From: Verrucomicrobiota bacterium
GTDB lineage: Bacteria > Verrucomicrobiota > Verrucomicrobiia > Verrucomicrobiales > Akkermansiaceae
Direction of reading: 5' to 3'
Assembly (NCBI GenBank): GCA_026397725.1
Contig: JAPLUI010000581.1
Span: 1 to 33,733 of the forward strand
Length of the DNA: 33,733 nt
This document shows positions 16,826 to 25,413 of the stretch, piece by piece. The number at the start of each line of letters is the position of its first letter. Positions within the stretch are counted from its first letter, which is position 1. Both the position numbers and the translations under genes were made by a program. The notes beneath the pieces were generated by a model. The model did no database searches, was not told the origin of the DNA, and worked only from the letters and a program-made list of their open reading frames with translations.

Positions 16826-17731
16826 TTTCAGTTATGGTGCAGGTGGCGGGGTGCCTGGGCTGTGACCGGACCGGAGGTCAGGGGGCTGAAACGGCGAAAT
16901 AACCGCAACTCCAGAACCGACCAAGGCGATGGTTCGGCAGGATCATGCCGGCAAATGGGGGATTTCGTCAGAATCATGGCAAACCTCCGCAAACGCGAGC
17001 ATACCAAACCGCCTGGTGATGCCAAGAAAATTCCAAAGATTTTTTGCCTAGTGGTTCCAGGCTGGGCTAGACTGCCCATTTCACTCGGGCTGGAATGCTT
17101 CGGGCCATCGTCGGGCGGAATGCATCACAAATTTCACCGGGCCTGCCAACCACCAACAACGGGACGGGTCAATTTCGCGGATTTGCCACGGGAAAGCGCC
17201 TATTTCAAAACCTCGCACCCGGCGTCTCGTTCGCGGTGGATGCGTTGAAGAAGTTTGCTGGCGGGTTCGTCGGTGGGGTCCTGGGGGACGAGCTGGCCGG
17301 TGAATGCCCATTTTCAGGATGGAATGGCAAGTGGCAGGCTGCCTGAAGAGCGGCTTGACCACCATTCGGAAGCAATCTTATCCGTGACATCCGTGGTGAG
17401 CAATCTTGCCGCAGGAGCCGCCCCTGGGCACCTGGGCTTTCGGGTGGCAGCAGTGCCGCTGCGGGGTCAGGTCTTGCTCTTACTTGATCATTGAATGTTG
17501 GATGTTGGATGTTGAAATCTATCCCTTCATGGATCATTGGGCGCTCAGCCGTCTGAATTGAGCATTCAACATTCAACATTCAACATTCAACATTCAACAT
17601 TCAACATTCAATTTTCAAGTGGCAGAATGGGCGATACGGTGACCTTGCTTGCGCCTGGATGGGGTCGCATGGTAACATTTTCATGGTAGCATTTTCCTTG
17701 ACTCGGCCAGGATTCTGGGCCGGATTCGCGC
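16826..17731. other. intergenic stretch, no gene seen apart from repeats
   Basis: About 900 bases without a credible gene. It contains the heptanucleotide tracts at 17478-17615. No family-like coding frame was recognised on either strand. Confidence 0.55.
17478..17615. repeat. inverted pair of ATTCAAC-type heptanucleotide tracts
   Basis: 17478-17519 carries GAATGTT/GGATGTT units. 17564-17612 carries six perfect ATTCAAC units plus ATTCAAT, i.e. the opposite strand of the same motif. The two tracts face each other across about 45 nt and could pair into a long stem. 17478-17502 is identical to 216-240. Confidence 0.85.
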
Positions 17732-17840
17732 ATGGCGAGACCCTTGGGATTCGAGGATGCGGGCGCGGTCTGTGATGGCGCGTGGTGAGGGCGGCAAGGC
17801 CATATTCATTGCGAAGGACGAGCACCGGCTGCCGAACTAT
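17732..17840 (+). pseudogene. N-terminal relic of a REP-associated tyrosine transposase (RAYT, Y1_Tnp)
   Basis: The ATG at 17732 opens MARPLGFEDAGAV and then shifts frame. A few bases later the other frame reads VMARGEGGKAIFIAKDEHRL. Together these reproduce the usual RAYT opening 'MARPLRIEDAGAVYHVMARGxGGKxIFxxKDDH', with about 5 nt lost where YH should be. The HUH motif and catalytic Tyr further on are absent. The relic abuts the truncated glycosidase fragment, and REPIN-like units lie 0.8-1 kb away, which is a sensible association. Confidence 0.6.
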
Positions 17841-18214
17841 CTTGAGGCCCGTGCGGCCGGGAATGGAGGGAAGTTCCCGCCGGCAGCGACCGCTGCGCCG
17901 CGCCGTGGCTGGTACTTGGGCGACGAACTCCGAAACGCGAAGACATCGGTATGGTTTACTTGCATGTGCAGCTTTGATTGCTCCGGGTGCGTCCACAGCA
18001 GTGTCCCCACGCGACCATTGCCGATGGGCAGACCGCGCTCGGTCTCCAAGCCGCCTAACGGCACCTTGAAATCCAGGTCGGCCTTCGACACCAACGCGGC
18101 GAAATCCACCGCCACCATGGTCCCGACCTGGGTCAACCGCCCGTCCGAGGCGGCCATGCCCTTCAACGGAAACATGATTGCCGCTATCACGACGGGAATA
18201 AGAAGATTGCTCAT
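17837..18214 (-). pseudogene. N-terminal fragment of a GH95/DUF5703-like glycosidase
   Basis: From the ATG at 18214 the frame gives a signal peptide (MSNLLIPVVIAAIMFPLKGMAAS) and then VPLGGLETERGLPIGNGRVGTLLWTHPEQSKLHMQVNHTDVFAF. This is the opening strand set of the DUF5703/GH95-like N-terminal beta domain (compare MPLGNGDIGLNAWV in the intact gene at 18889-21270). Homology stops at about 17905 and the rest is low-complexity read-through to a stop at 17837. Such enzymes are normally 700-800 residues, so over 80% is lost. The relic marks a second, older member of the same locus. Confidence 0.65.
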
Positions 18215-18339
18215 TCTTAACTCGGTGTCCTTCCCCTGCCCTGAGTTTGTCGCATGGGTGCCTTGGTGGTTCAAATTGTTCTCCTCATTTAACATAATTC
18301 TGTTTCCAACTTGGTGTGCTTTCATGCGTTTATCTTTCC

Positions 18340-18564
18340 CTAACTGCGGTGACTCCACCCGAATGGCATGCAGCAATTTATATCATAGTGATAGAAAATC
18401 CCGATCTCATAGTCCTGCCACCGCGCCTGCGCGGCGGTCGGCCGCGGCAGGGCATCGCTGGCGGTTTTGTCCTTGCCCTGGTCTGCCGCGTGCAGCGGGA
18501 TGCCCGGCAGCAGCAGCGCGGCCATGGTGATGATTTTCAATTTGCGAATATTCCGGTCGTTCAT
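18340..18564 (-). pseudogene. N-terminal fragment of an alpha-L-fucosidase (GH29-like)
   Basis: 74 residues: signal peptide (KIITMAALLLPGIPLHAAD) then LPRPTAAQARWQDYEIGIFYHYDINCCMPFGW. The 'P-x-P-x-x-x-Q-x-x-W-x-x-x-E-I-G-x-F-x-H-(Y/F)' opening is that of alpha-L-fucosidase-like proteins, which normally exceed 400 residues. The frame ends four codons after the GW, and the next sequence downstream belongs to the glycosidase fragment above, so an internal deletion is likely. Both relics lie in the same order and strand as the intact glycosidase gene, as if a fucose- or galactose-releasing gene set had decayed. Confidence 0.6.
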
Positions 18565-18622
18565 AAGATGTTAGTCATTGGTGGTGTTTTCAGGAGTGGC
18601 GAAGGGTGAACCTGGTGAGCAT

Positions 18623-18704
18623 TGTAGCGGCACTCTGTGAGCGCCGCTGGCGAATGATCGTTACGGCCGCACCTGGCCAGCGACGGTCACAGACCGCCGC
18701 TACA
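18623..18704. repeat. REPIN-like unit 1
   Basis: Two inverted 27-bp arms, 18623-18649 and 18678-18704, agree at 23 of 27 positions when one is complemented. Both start TGTAGCGGC at the outer end. This is two REP sequences in inverted orientation, i.e. a REPIN, about 0.8 kb from a RAYT relic. Confidence 0.8.
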
Positions 18705-18723
18705 GAGCCGCGCATGGGAGCAT

Positions 18724-18830
18724 TGTAGCGGCGCTCTGTGAGCGTCGTTGGCGGATGAGGAGTCCCACCGGATGGTGAAGAATCGTCATCGGCCGCACTT
18801 GGGCATCGGCGGTCATAGACCGCCGCTACA
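18724..18830. repeat. REPIN-like unit 2
   Basis: Second copy: arms 18724-18750 and 18804-18830, again with TGTAGCGGC at the outer ends, and a longer middle than unit 1. The two units lie in tandem, 19 nt apart, in the gap between the fucosidase relic and the DUF5703 gene. Confidence 0.8.
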
Positions 18831-18888
18831 GCGCTCCACATGGATGGAGCTGCAATCCGACTCTTGACGTGATCTGGTGTGGAGGTAT

Positions 18889-21270
18889 TCATTTGTCTAA
18901 CATGTTCGTCACGTCCGCCTCACGCGATTTCGGTGCCACTTTCAGCGAGACCACCTTGCCGCCGCGCAGTTCGCCCTCCACGGTGGTGTTATAGAGCGCA
19001 TGCAGCTTGAAGTTCACGTCCCAGTCCTTCGGCCAGGCGGGGAACAGATAGATCTTCTTGCCGACCACCTGCAAGAGCATCGCCTGCAGGGCCGTCATCG
19101 ACACGCCGCCGTGACTTTGGTCGGCAATCCCGACTTGGACGGGACCCCAGAACGCCGGAAAGCGGCTGCCGGGATCATGGGTTGCGAAATTCGAGGTGAC
19201 CATTCTGGCCGCCTGTTCCGCCTTGCCCACGAATGCCACCTGGATGGGATTGAGCCGCCAGCCGCCAACCCTGCCTTCTAGCGGATAGACGGGGCGCGGC
19301 TGGGCCGGCGAGTATTTTTCAATGCTCCGGAGACCGATATCGAAGTCCGGACATCCAAGCGCGTAGAGCCTGTATGGGAAGATCGCGTGGAGTTCCGGCA
19401 TCTCATCGCCCTGGCGGTCCTTGCACACCTCAGCCGCAACAAGAATCTGCTGGCCCGCCTCCCCGGTCATCGGCACCACCGGCAAGTCGGCGAGCGTTCT
19501 GGTCCAAGCGGCGTGCTGGGCGGGCGTGGTGGCCTTGGCCGGCAGCGCCAGCAGGCGCGGCAGGACATAGTGCAGTCCGGCGAGATCCGGCATCGGGTTC
19601 ACCGCATTGTGGACCGACTCCAAGGCACAGGCCGGGTCCAGCCGGATCTTGCCCTTGTCGTCGCGCTTCCAATGCTGGTCGTAGAATGTAATCACGCCAT
19701 CCGCGAGCGGCAGCACGGTGTCGCGCAGGTATGCCTCGTCACCGGTGGCCTCGCAGTAGTCGAGCATCTTAGCCGTCAGTTCCAAGCCACCATGCCAGAG
19801 CCAGCGGACATACTCGTTTTCCTGATAGGTGCCCCAGGCATAGACCGTCGCGGGGACGTAGATGCCTTCATGCTTGTATTGCAGCTTGGTGCGCTCCCTG
19901 GCCATCGGCACCATCGCACTATACATTTTGAACAGGGGCATCTGCAAGTCGTAGTCGCCGCTGCGCAGCATCGGCCCATACATCGTCGTCGCCGCGTCCA
20001 GGAACCAGTAGTTCGCGCCGTGATTCCGGCAATCGGCGTCAGCCAAGCTGTCGCGTTTCCTGCTATTGACCGTGAAGATCGAGCCGTCGTGTTTGACCGG
20101 GTAAGCGCCGCGGCATGCGGCCGCCAGCATGAAGCGCTGCAGGGCGTAGCCGCGGGTGACCAACTGCCCGGCGGGCTCGGCACTGATGGTGGGGCGGGGG
20201 TCGGCGGCTATGCCGTTGGTTCCGGTCAATTGCAAGTCATCGCGTTCCTTACGCCGCGCGGCCACCTGTTCCGCCGTGGCTGGCGCGTTGTCCTCCGCTG
20301 ATCTAACATAGATCCAACTGCGGCTCCAGAAATCCTGCCACCACTTGCAATGCGCTTGCCAGGCCGTGTCCAAACCGGTCTTGCGCTCTGCGGCGACCAT
20401 GCCGTTGAGTTTCTCCACCCATTGTTCCGCGGTGTCGGTTTGTGCGCCGAGCAGATGGATGGCAATATCCAGAACCCGGCCCGGTGCCGCGGACTTCAAC
20501 GCCTGCGCCGCCTCGCCGGCATCGGCCGGGACCATGCCCTTGCCGCTGATCGCTCCGCCGAAGGTGTTGTGCAAAATCGGGTCATGCACCAACGGCAACA
20601 GGCTCTCCATGCCCTGGAGCTTCATAGTTAAAGGAACGATGGTCCCTTCATTGCGGTGATACCAAACGATGCGGTTGTCCTTCTGGGGCAGCACCGTGTC
20701 GGCCTTCTCCATGACCGGTCCGGTGTTCAACTGGCTGAGGTAGCCGATGTTGTCATTCTTCTGCATGTCGCAGTCGGCCGTGCGCCAGACATACAAGCCG
20801 ACCTGCGCCTGCATGTCCTGCTTGGATTCCCCCTCGATGTGGATGACCGGCCGGTTGGCATCGACCCAGAGGCGGATTGTTGATTGCTGATTGCCGGTTG
20901 CCGATTGAATCTCAATGACTCCTTTGCGGATCTGCAACTCCTGGCGGAATGGCCGGGTTGCCAACGAAGGGGTCAGCCGCAGACGCACCTGGCCTAACTT
21001 CACCAGGCGTCCGCTATCGGTCCACGAGTCGGTCTTGGAAATGAAGAACACCAAGTCGCCGTTCTCCTCCACCCAGGCATTGAGGCCGATGTCGCCGTTG
21101 CCCAGTGGCATCGAGCCGCCGGAATCCTTGCTCGGGCTGTCCCACACCACGTTGCAGGCATCCAGCGGGTTGGCGGGTTTGGACTCTTTAACTTCCGCCG
21201 CACACATCATCGGACATAGGGCCAAAGCCATCCGGGCTGCTTTACTTAGGGTCATTGCTTTTGTTCTCAT
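18889..21270 (-). CDS. exported DUF5703-domain glycoside hydrolase-like protein (GH95-related)
   Basis: 793 residues with a signal peptide (ARMALALCPMMCAAE); 21255 is an alternative ATG. Residues about 38-100 (NVVWDSPSKDSGGSMPLGNGDIGLNAWV, FFISKTDSWTDSGRLVKLGQVRL) are the DUF5703 N-terminal beta domain. The middle (about 350-650) is helical and aromatic with RGYALQRFMLAAACRG, NHGANYWFLDAATTMYGPMLRSGDYD, and ENEYVRWLWHGGLELTAKMLDYCEATGD, fitting an (alpha/alpha)6 barrel as in GH95-like enzymes. A C-terminal beta sandwich (LFPAWPKDWDVNFKLHA) closes it, again like GH95. The natural substrate cannot be read. A GH95-like alpha-fucosidase or galactosidase activity is a family-based guess, supported by a fucosidase relic next door. 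It sits 46 nt downstream of the esterase gene, so the two are probably coexpressed. Confidence 0.85.
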   Translation of the reverse strand: MRTKAMTLSKAARMALALCPMMCAAEVKESKPANPLDACNVVWDSPSKDSGGSMPLGNGDIGLNAWVEENGDLVFFISKTDSWTDSGRLVKLGQVRLRLTPSLATRPFRQELQIRKGVIEIQSATGNQQSTIRLWVDANRPVIHIEGESKQDMQAQVGLYVWRTADCDMQKNDNIGYLSQLNTGPVMEKADTVLPQKDNRIVWYHRNEGTIVPLTMKLQGMESLLPLVHDPILHNTFGGAISGKGMVPADAGEAAQALKSAAPGRVLDIAIHLLGAQTDTAEQWVEKLNGMVAAERKTGLDTAWQAHCKWWQDFWSRSWIYVRSAEDNAPATAEQVAARRKERDDLQLTGTNGIAADPRPTISAEPAGQLVTRGYALQRFMLAAACRGAYPVKHDGSIFTVNSRKRDSLADADCRNHGANYWFLDAATTMYGPMLRSGDYDLQMPLFKMYSAMVPMARERTKLQYKHEGIYVPATVYAWGTYQENEYVRWLWHGGLELTAKMLDYCEATGDEAYLRDTVLPLADGVITFYDQHWKRDDKGKIRLDPACALESVHNAVNPMPDLAGLHYVLPRLLALPAKATTPAQHAAWTRTLADLPVVPMTGEAGQQILVAAEVCKDRQGDEMPELHAIFPYRLYALGCPDFDIGLRSIEKYSPAQPRPVYPLEGRVGGWRLNPIQVAFVGKAEQAARMVTSNFATHDPGSRFPAFWGPVQVGIADQSHGGVSMTALQAMLLQVVGKKIYLFPAWPKDWDVNFKLHALYNTTVEGELRGGKVVSLKVAPKSREADVTNMLDK

Positions 21271-21316
21271 GATTCATCCCATATTTGTGAAAGTGGTTTC
21301 ATATAGATGAGTTGCG

Positions 21317-24289
21317 CTATGGTTCAAGCGGGACGTTGGCCCAGGTCAGAGCGGCGATGCCGTTGGCACCGCGGATCAGACTGCCGGATTGCCCGTCCCA
21401 GTCCTTGCCGGAAAGGTAGGAAAGCGTCTTGGCGGCGCATGGCGCGGCCAACTGGAGTGTGATCGTGTTGCCATCGGCCTTGCCGCTGGTAATGGCCGCG
21501 ACCACTCCATCCAGGTAGATCATGGCTTTCCACGCATCCTTCCACTCCATCGCTTGGCCGAAATCCAGGGCGATTTCACGCTTGTCGGCACTGATGAACC
21601 ACGCACGCTTGAGGTTGGGTGCGGTGATCGCCTGTTGCGGGACCAAGCCATAGTTGTCCTGCTCGACCAGCGGCGTGATCAGGTGGGCGATCTGGGCATA
21701 GCCGTCCAAATCGAAATGACACAAGCGGGGACCGCTCGATCCGCTGATAATGCCCAAGGTGGACATGACCCGCAGGTTGGAATAGAGACTGGGCAAGGTC
21801 CGCTGGTATTCCAGCAACTGGTCGGCACCGGGAGTGCCGCCCATGGCGCAGGCACTGGGCCAAATCCGGAACATGTAATAGTGTTGGATGTTGGGGTAGT
21901 CCTGTTTCCAGGCGGCCGTCAGGGTGACGAAATCCTGCTGATAGGTTTGCCAACCGCCGCCCTGGTCGTTTTCGCCCTGATGCCAGAATATGCCGCGAAT
22001 GCCATGCGTGAGTTTGGCCGCGGCCACCCGCGTCAACAGACAACCGTATATCTTGTATGGATTGCCATAGAAGGCGCCGCTGGTGTCATAATGATTTGCG
22101 GGGTTCGGCTGGTGATGCAATATGGGCGTGCCGCCATAGGCACCGTTGATGATACAAACCGGAATCCGGTGGTTTTCCACCAGGTTTTTGGCCAGCACCA
22201 TGCCCCAGGCGCCGATCTGGCCGACACCATAGTCCGGTTGGCCCCAGATCCGGGTGCGCACGGCCTTGCACCAACCGCCATGGGTCGTGCCCTGATACTG
22301 GTTGCCAAAGCTGCGGATCCAGGTGCTGACGGGTGTCTCCGGGTCGATCGCCGGACCGTTGTTAGGACCGGTGGCCTCGGCGTTCGACTGGCCGTCGATG
22401 ATATAGGCGTCGCCACACACCAGGTTTCCAACGGTTTCGATCACCGTGTCGATCCCGCTGTTGGTGGTGCCGAACTCCACCTTGTAATGGATCAAGCCCG
22501 GCTTGAGTTTGGCGGTCAACGCGTAGGACTTGTCCGCGGCGGGTTGCTGGCGTTCGCTGCTGATGAGCTTGTCATCGGCATAAAGTCTGAGGAACACTGA
22601 CTCGGCGGCTCGATCCAACTTCCCGTTGTATAACAAAGTGCCCAAGCCCGTGTCGTCGCGGGCATAGAACTGGCCCGCCACCGGCTTTTCATCGGCTGCC
22701 GGCACGCGTTGCACCCAGGCCTCGGGCGTGGCGGGCTCTGTGACGACAATCTTGGTGGTCAGGGTGACCGGGCCGCCGCCGTTGTTGAGCACCAGCGTCA
22801 CGGTCATCGGGCCGCTGCCTTGCGCGTGCAGCAGCCTCAACGTGCCGGCATCCGCCTGCTTGATCACCGCCACCCCCGCCACGCTCCAGGTGTAGCTGAC
22901 GTCGGTGCCGCCGTTGGCCGCCAAGGCGTCCTGGTTCGTTAGGTCGGCTCGCACGGTCATGGTCTGGCGGCCATCCCAAGCGCTCGTCGAGGCCACCAGC
23001 GTGCATGCGGGGCTGGGCCCCACCGTCACCTGATAGGCCTGGGTGGTGCCATCCTCGGCGGTGACCGTGCAGGTGTGAGGTTTGGAGCAATTGCGCGGGG
23101 TGCCGGAGGCGGGCACCGCGCGAGCCCAGGGCGAGAGCGTGTAGGTCGGTGCCAGCGTGATCACATCGGTGCCCGGCGGCACATGCCACACGATGTTGGC
23201 GCCGGTGATGACGGCGGGCTGGTCCGGCAGCCCGAAGCTCACCATGTGCTTGGCGGAGGATTTGATAGAGCGGGTGGCGGCGGCTGGCGGCGAATTGGCA
23301 CTTTCGCCCAAGCTGTTGACAGCCGACACCACGTATGAGCAGGCCGTCCCCAATACCGCAGTGGGATCTGCGTAGCTCGTTTCCGCAGCGGTGCCGAGCG
23401 TCACATAGCCGGTTCCGCCGGTGGTGGAGCGTTTGACGTGGTAGGTCACCGCACCGGACGATGCCGCCCAGCGCAAGTTGACCAAGCCCCCTGACGCCAC
23501 GGCCGCCAACCCGTCCGGCGTGGCAGGCGGTGCCGGCGGATAGGCCGTGGTCAGGCCGTATTTGACTGGCAGATAGGTGCCCACCGCGGCTTCCTCCACC
23601 TTGGTCAATTCGCGGGTGTAAATCAGGATCTCGGCGATGTCGCCCTGCCAACTGCCGTGGTCGGATGGGCCACGGTCTTCGGTGACCGTGTTCGCCTGCA
23701 CGTTGCCGGTGGTAACCAGCGAAACCAATTGATAGGAAGCGGCGGGCAGCGCCGTCTTGGTTCCGTCCACCACCGCACCCATCAGCTTGGTCGTGCCTCC
23801 GGTGATGAAAGGGTTGCCGTTACTGGTCCATAGCGGGCCGTTTTGACTGCCGCGATGGAAATCGATGCTGTGGTCGCCGCCCAGCAGGAAACTCACGCTG
23901 GTCAGGCCGGCGTTCTCCTTGAGCACCCATAACACGCTGCGGATGTTGGAGATGCGCGGAAAGCGGAACGAGTCGCCGCTGCTGCCGGGCGTGGCGAAGC
24001 GCACGACCGGCTTGCCATTGAGTTGGTTGCTCTGGTATTTGGGTGAGCCTCCCATCAATGCCGCGTGATTGTTTTGGCCCGACATGTCGGTCCAGGGGTT
24101 GACCTGCGCGCCGTCTGTTAGGTCCGTGAGTTGCGCCGCGTCCAGCCACAGCGCAAGGCCGTCGGTGACGCTCATGGGAATGGAGGGTGTGGCGGCCGGA
24201 GTCGTGGCGGCGCTCGCTCCGAGCAGCGCCAGGGACAGTGCGATGGAGGCGATCCGGTTGGGGGTCATTGGGTGGTGTCGATGGTTCAT
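21317..24289 (-). CDS. large secreted multi-domain sialate O-acetylesterase-like protein
   Basis: 990 residues. A signal peptide ends about residue 33. Residues about 42-240 form a LamG-like domain (DGLALWLDAAQL, WTDMSGQNNHAAL, GDIAEILIYTREL). A fibronectin-III-like domain follows (about 245-330: PDGLAAVASGGLVNLRWAAS), then a DUF5018/cadherin-like segment (SFGLPDQPAVITGANIVWHV, TAEDGTTQAYQVTV). From 626 comes an SGNH esterase domain: GDAYIIDGQSNAEATG with nucleophile Ser at about 635, GAYGGTP, FWHQGENDQGG (about 769-779), and the HFDLDG block with His at about 858. The enzyme should remove O-acetyl groups from glycans (sialate or other acetylated sugars) outside the cytoplasm. A closing beta domain ends the protein. 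It is probably paired with the downstream DUF5703 glycosidase. Confidence 0.9.
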   Translation of the reverse strand: MNHRHHPMTPNRIASIALSLALLGASAATTPAATPSIPMSVTDGLALWLDAAQLTDLTDGAQVNPWTDMSGQNNHAALMGGSPKYQSNQLNGKPVVRFATPGSSGDSFRFPRISNIRSVLWVLKENAGLTSVSFLLGGDHSIDFHRGSQNGPLWTSNGNPFITGGTTKLMGAVVDGTKTALPAASYQLVSLVTTGNVQANTVTEDRGPSDHGSWQGDIAEILIYTRELTKVEEAAVGTYLPVKYGLTTAYPPAPPATPDGLAAVASGGLVNLRWAASSGAVTYHVKRSTTGGTGYVTLGTAAETSYADPTAVLGTACSYVVSAVNSLGESANSPPAAATRSIKSSAKHMVSFGLPDQPAVITGANIVWHVPPGTDVITLAPTYTLSPWARAVPASGTPRNCSKPHTCTVTAEDGTTQAYQVTVGPSPACTLVASTSAWDGRQTMTVRADLTNQDALAANGGTDVSYTWSVAGVAVIKQADAGTLRLLHAQGSGPMTVTLVLNNGGGPVTLTTKIVVTEPATPEAWVQRVPAADEKPVAGQFYARDDTGLGTLLYNGKLDRAAESVFLRLYADDKLISSERQQPAADKSYALTAKLKPGLIHYKVEFGTTNSGIDTVIETVGNLVCGDAYIIDGQSNAEATGPNNGPAIDPETPVSTWIRSFGNQYQGTTHGGWCKAVRTRIWGQPDYGVGQIGAWGMVLAKNLVENHRIPVCIINGAYGGTPILHHQPNPANHYDTSGAFYGNPYKIYGCLLTRVAAAKLTHGIRGIFWHQGENDQGGGWQTYQQDFVTLTAAWKQDYPNIQHYYMFRIWPSACAMGGTPGADQLLEYQRTLPSLYSNLRVMSTLGIISGSSGPRLCHFDLDGYAQIAHLITPLVEQDNYGLVPQQAITAPNLKRAWFISADKREIALDFGQAMEWKDAWKAMIYLDGVVAAITSGKADGNTITLQLAAPCAAKTLSYLSGKDWDGQSGSLIRGANGIAALTWANVPLEP

Positions 24290-24366
24290 GGGTGAGGGTT
24301 GTTAGTCGTTTGGAAGTCGTGGAGGAAGTTCAAAGTTGGACCGCGGAGGTTAAGGGAAGAGAGAGG

Positions 24367-24540
24367 CGTGGCTGCCGCGTCCCGCGGCAGGCCGTGCTGG
24401 CGGCGTCCCGCCGCCAGGGATCTAACGGCAATTCGCCGGGCGCTCCGAAATCCGGGATCCTGCAACTGCGCTTCAGTGGCGCTGCGGCCGGAGGCACGCA
24501 GCCACGGCCTGCGGCCGGAGGCCGCAGCCACGATCCGCGA
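24367..24540. repeat. composite dispersed repeat, copy A
   Basis: About 175 bp. Its first 50 bp (24367-24416) match 24979-25028 with one mismatch. The rest (from about 24404 on) matches 25149-25275 with scattered mismatches. It contains multiple GC-rich small palindromes (TGCCGC/GCGGCA; GGCGGC/GCCGCC). The copies flank the EF-hand gene in the same orientation. Confidence 0.85.
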
Positions 24541-24623
24541 TCCGCTATCTCTTCGGCCCGCCGCATTGCGCTTTCACCTTCACGAAGATATTGCCGTTGG
24601 CGGAGTGGTTTGGGCAACGGATC

Positions 24624-24895
24624 CTATTTCTTCTGCTTGAGGCCTTTCTGGTATTCCTCGAGCGAAAGCTTGCCATCGCCATTGGTGTCAAACTTGGGGA
24701 ACCTGGCATCGGCCTTGGCGGCATTGTTCTTGCCGGTGAATTCTTCCTTGGACAGGAAGCTGTCGCCGTTGGCGTCCTGCTTTTCTTAAACACCGTTGCG
24801 GGCGTCTCGGCGGGTTTGTTTGGCTTGTTGCCGGCTTGGAGCGGCAGCGCGAGGACGAGACCCAGGCCGAGGGCGAGGAGGATGCTGTGTTTCAT
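24624..24895 (-). pseudogene. EF-hand calcium-binding protein, reading frame broken once
   Basis: The ATG at 24895 gives a signal peptide (MKHSILLALGLGLVLALPLQAG) and NKPNKPAETPATVFKK, after which the frame loses sense. One base back, at the AAAAG run around 24781-24785, the other frame gives KQDANGDSFLSKEEFTGKN, KFDTNGDGKLSLEEYQKGLKQKK and a TAG at 24624. Both EF-hand loops, DANGDSFLSKEE and DTNGDGKLSLEE, have the full calcium ligands. With a -1 shift the product is a 90-residue secreted two-EF-hand protein. The break may be a mutation, an assembly error in a homopolymer-like run, or a programmed shift. The intact loops argue that any loss was recent. Confidence 0.8.
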
Positions 24896-24978
24896 GGAAT
24901 GGTGTTTGCTTGTTGTCATCCATATACGGGCCGCGGGGAGCCGGAGTTCGCCAAAATAGATGAAAAAAAGATTCGGCA

Positions 24979-25278
24979 CGTGGCTGCCGCGTCCCGCGGC
25001 AGGCCGTGCTGGCGGCGTCGCGCCGCCATTAGCCCATGTGCAGGGCAAGGGGTGTCGCGCGGCGGCTTGCTCTTGCGCATTCCATGGGCAGAAGGGGGCC
25101 AGATGCCCCCACTCCTTGAAGCGCCACCCGCCCTCAAGGAGAGGCAGCGTCTCGCCGCCAGGGATCTAACGCCCATTCGCCGGGCGCTCCGCGATCTAGG
25201 ATCCTGTATGTGCGCTCCAGTGGCGCTGCGGCCGGAGGCGCGCAGCCACGGCCTGCGGCTGGAAGCCGCAGCTACGGC
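24979..25278. repeat. composite dispersed repeat, copy B (interrupted)
   Basis: Matches copy A in two blocks, 24979-25028 and about 25149-25275, separated by roughly 120 bp of other sequence. It forms the chromosome side of the left flank of the mobile element. Its last 20 bp recur at 33593-33612. Confidence 0.8.
25259..25278. repeat. candidate left attachment site (20-bp direct repeat)
   Basis: CTGGAAGCCGCAGCTACGGC is identical to 33593-33612, same orientation. The two copies bracket the integrase-to-terminator unit and define an 8.35-kb segment. Because this sequence belongs to a dispersed repeat family (copies A and B), the match may be a repeat coincidence rather than a true att core. 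Confidence 0.35.
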
Positions 25279-25353
25279 CTGCGGCTGGAAGAAGCATTCA
25301 AGCCCTTGCAACCACAAGGAATTCTTGATTTTTCAGGAAAAAAAAGCAGCAAA

Positions 25354-25366
25354 AGCTTGACAAGCT
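25354..25366. promoter_or_regulatory. small palindrome upstream of the integrase, possible operator/-35
   Basis: AGCTT-GAC-AAGCT, an inverted repeat containing TTGACA (25357-25362), 48 nt before the integrase ATG. A good -10 hexamer at 16-18 bp spacing is not evident, so the promoter call is weak. Confidence 0.2.
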
Positions 25367-25413
25367 GGCAAGAGTAGGACACACTTTCACCCACGGCAAC
25401 CCCGTCCCCGCCA

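Noticed and set aside
17205..17579. 124-codon minus-strand frame starting MLNVECSIQ
   Set aside because: Its ends are translated heptanucleotide repeats; no conserved domain.
21389..22600. 403-codon open frame on the plus strand
   Set aside because: Antisense to the esterase domain of the 990-aa protein.
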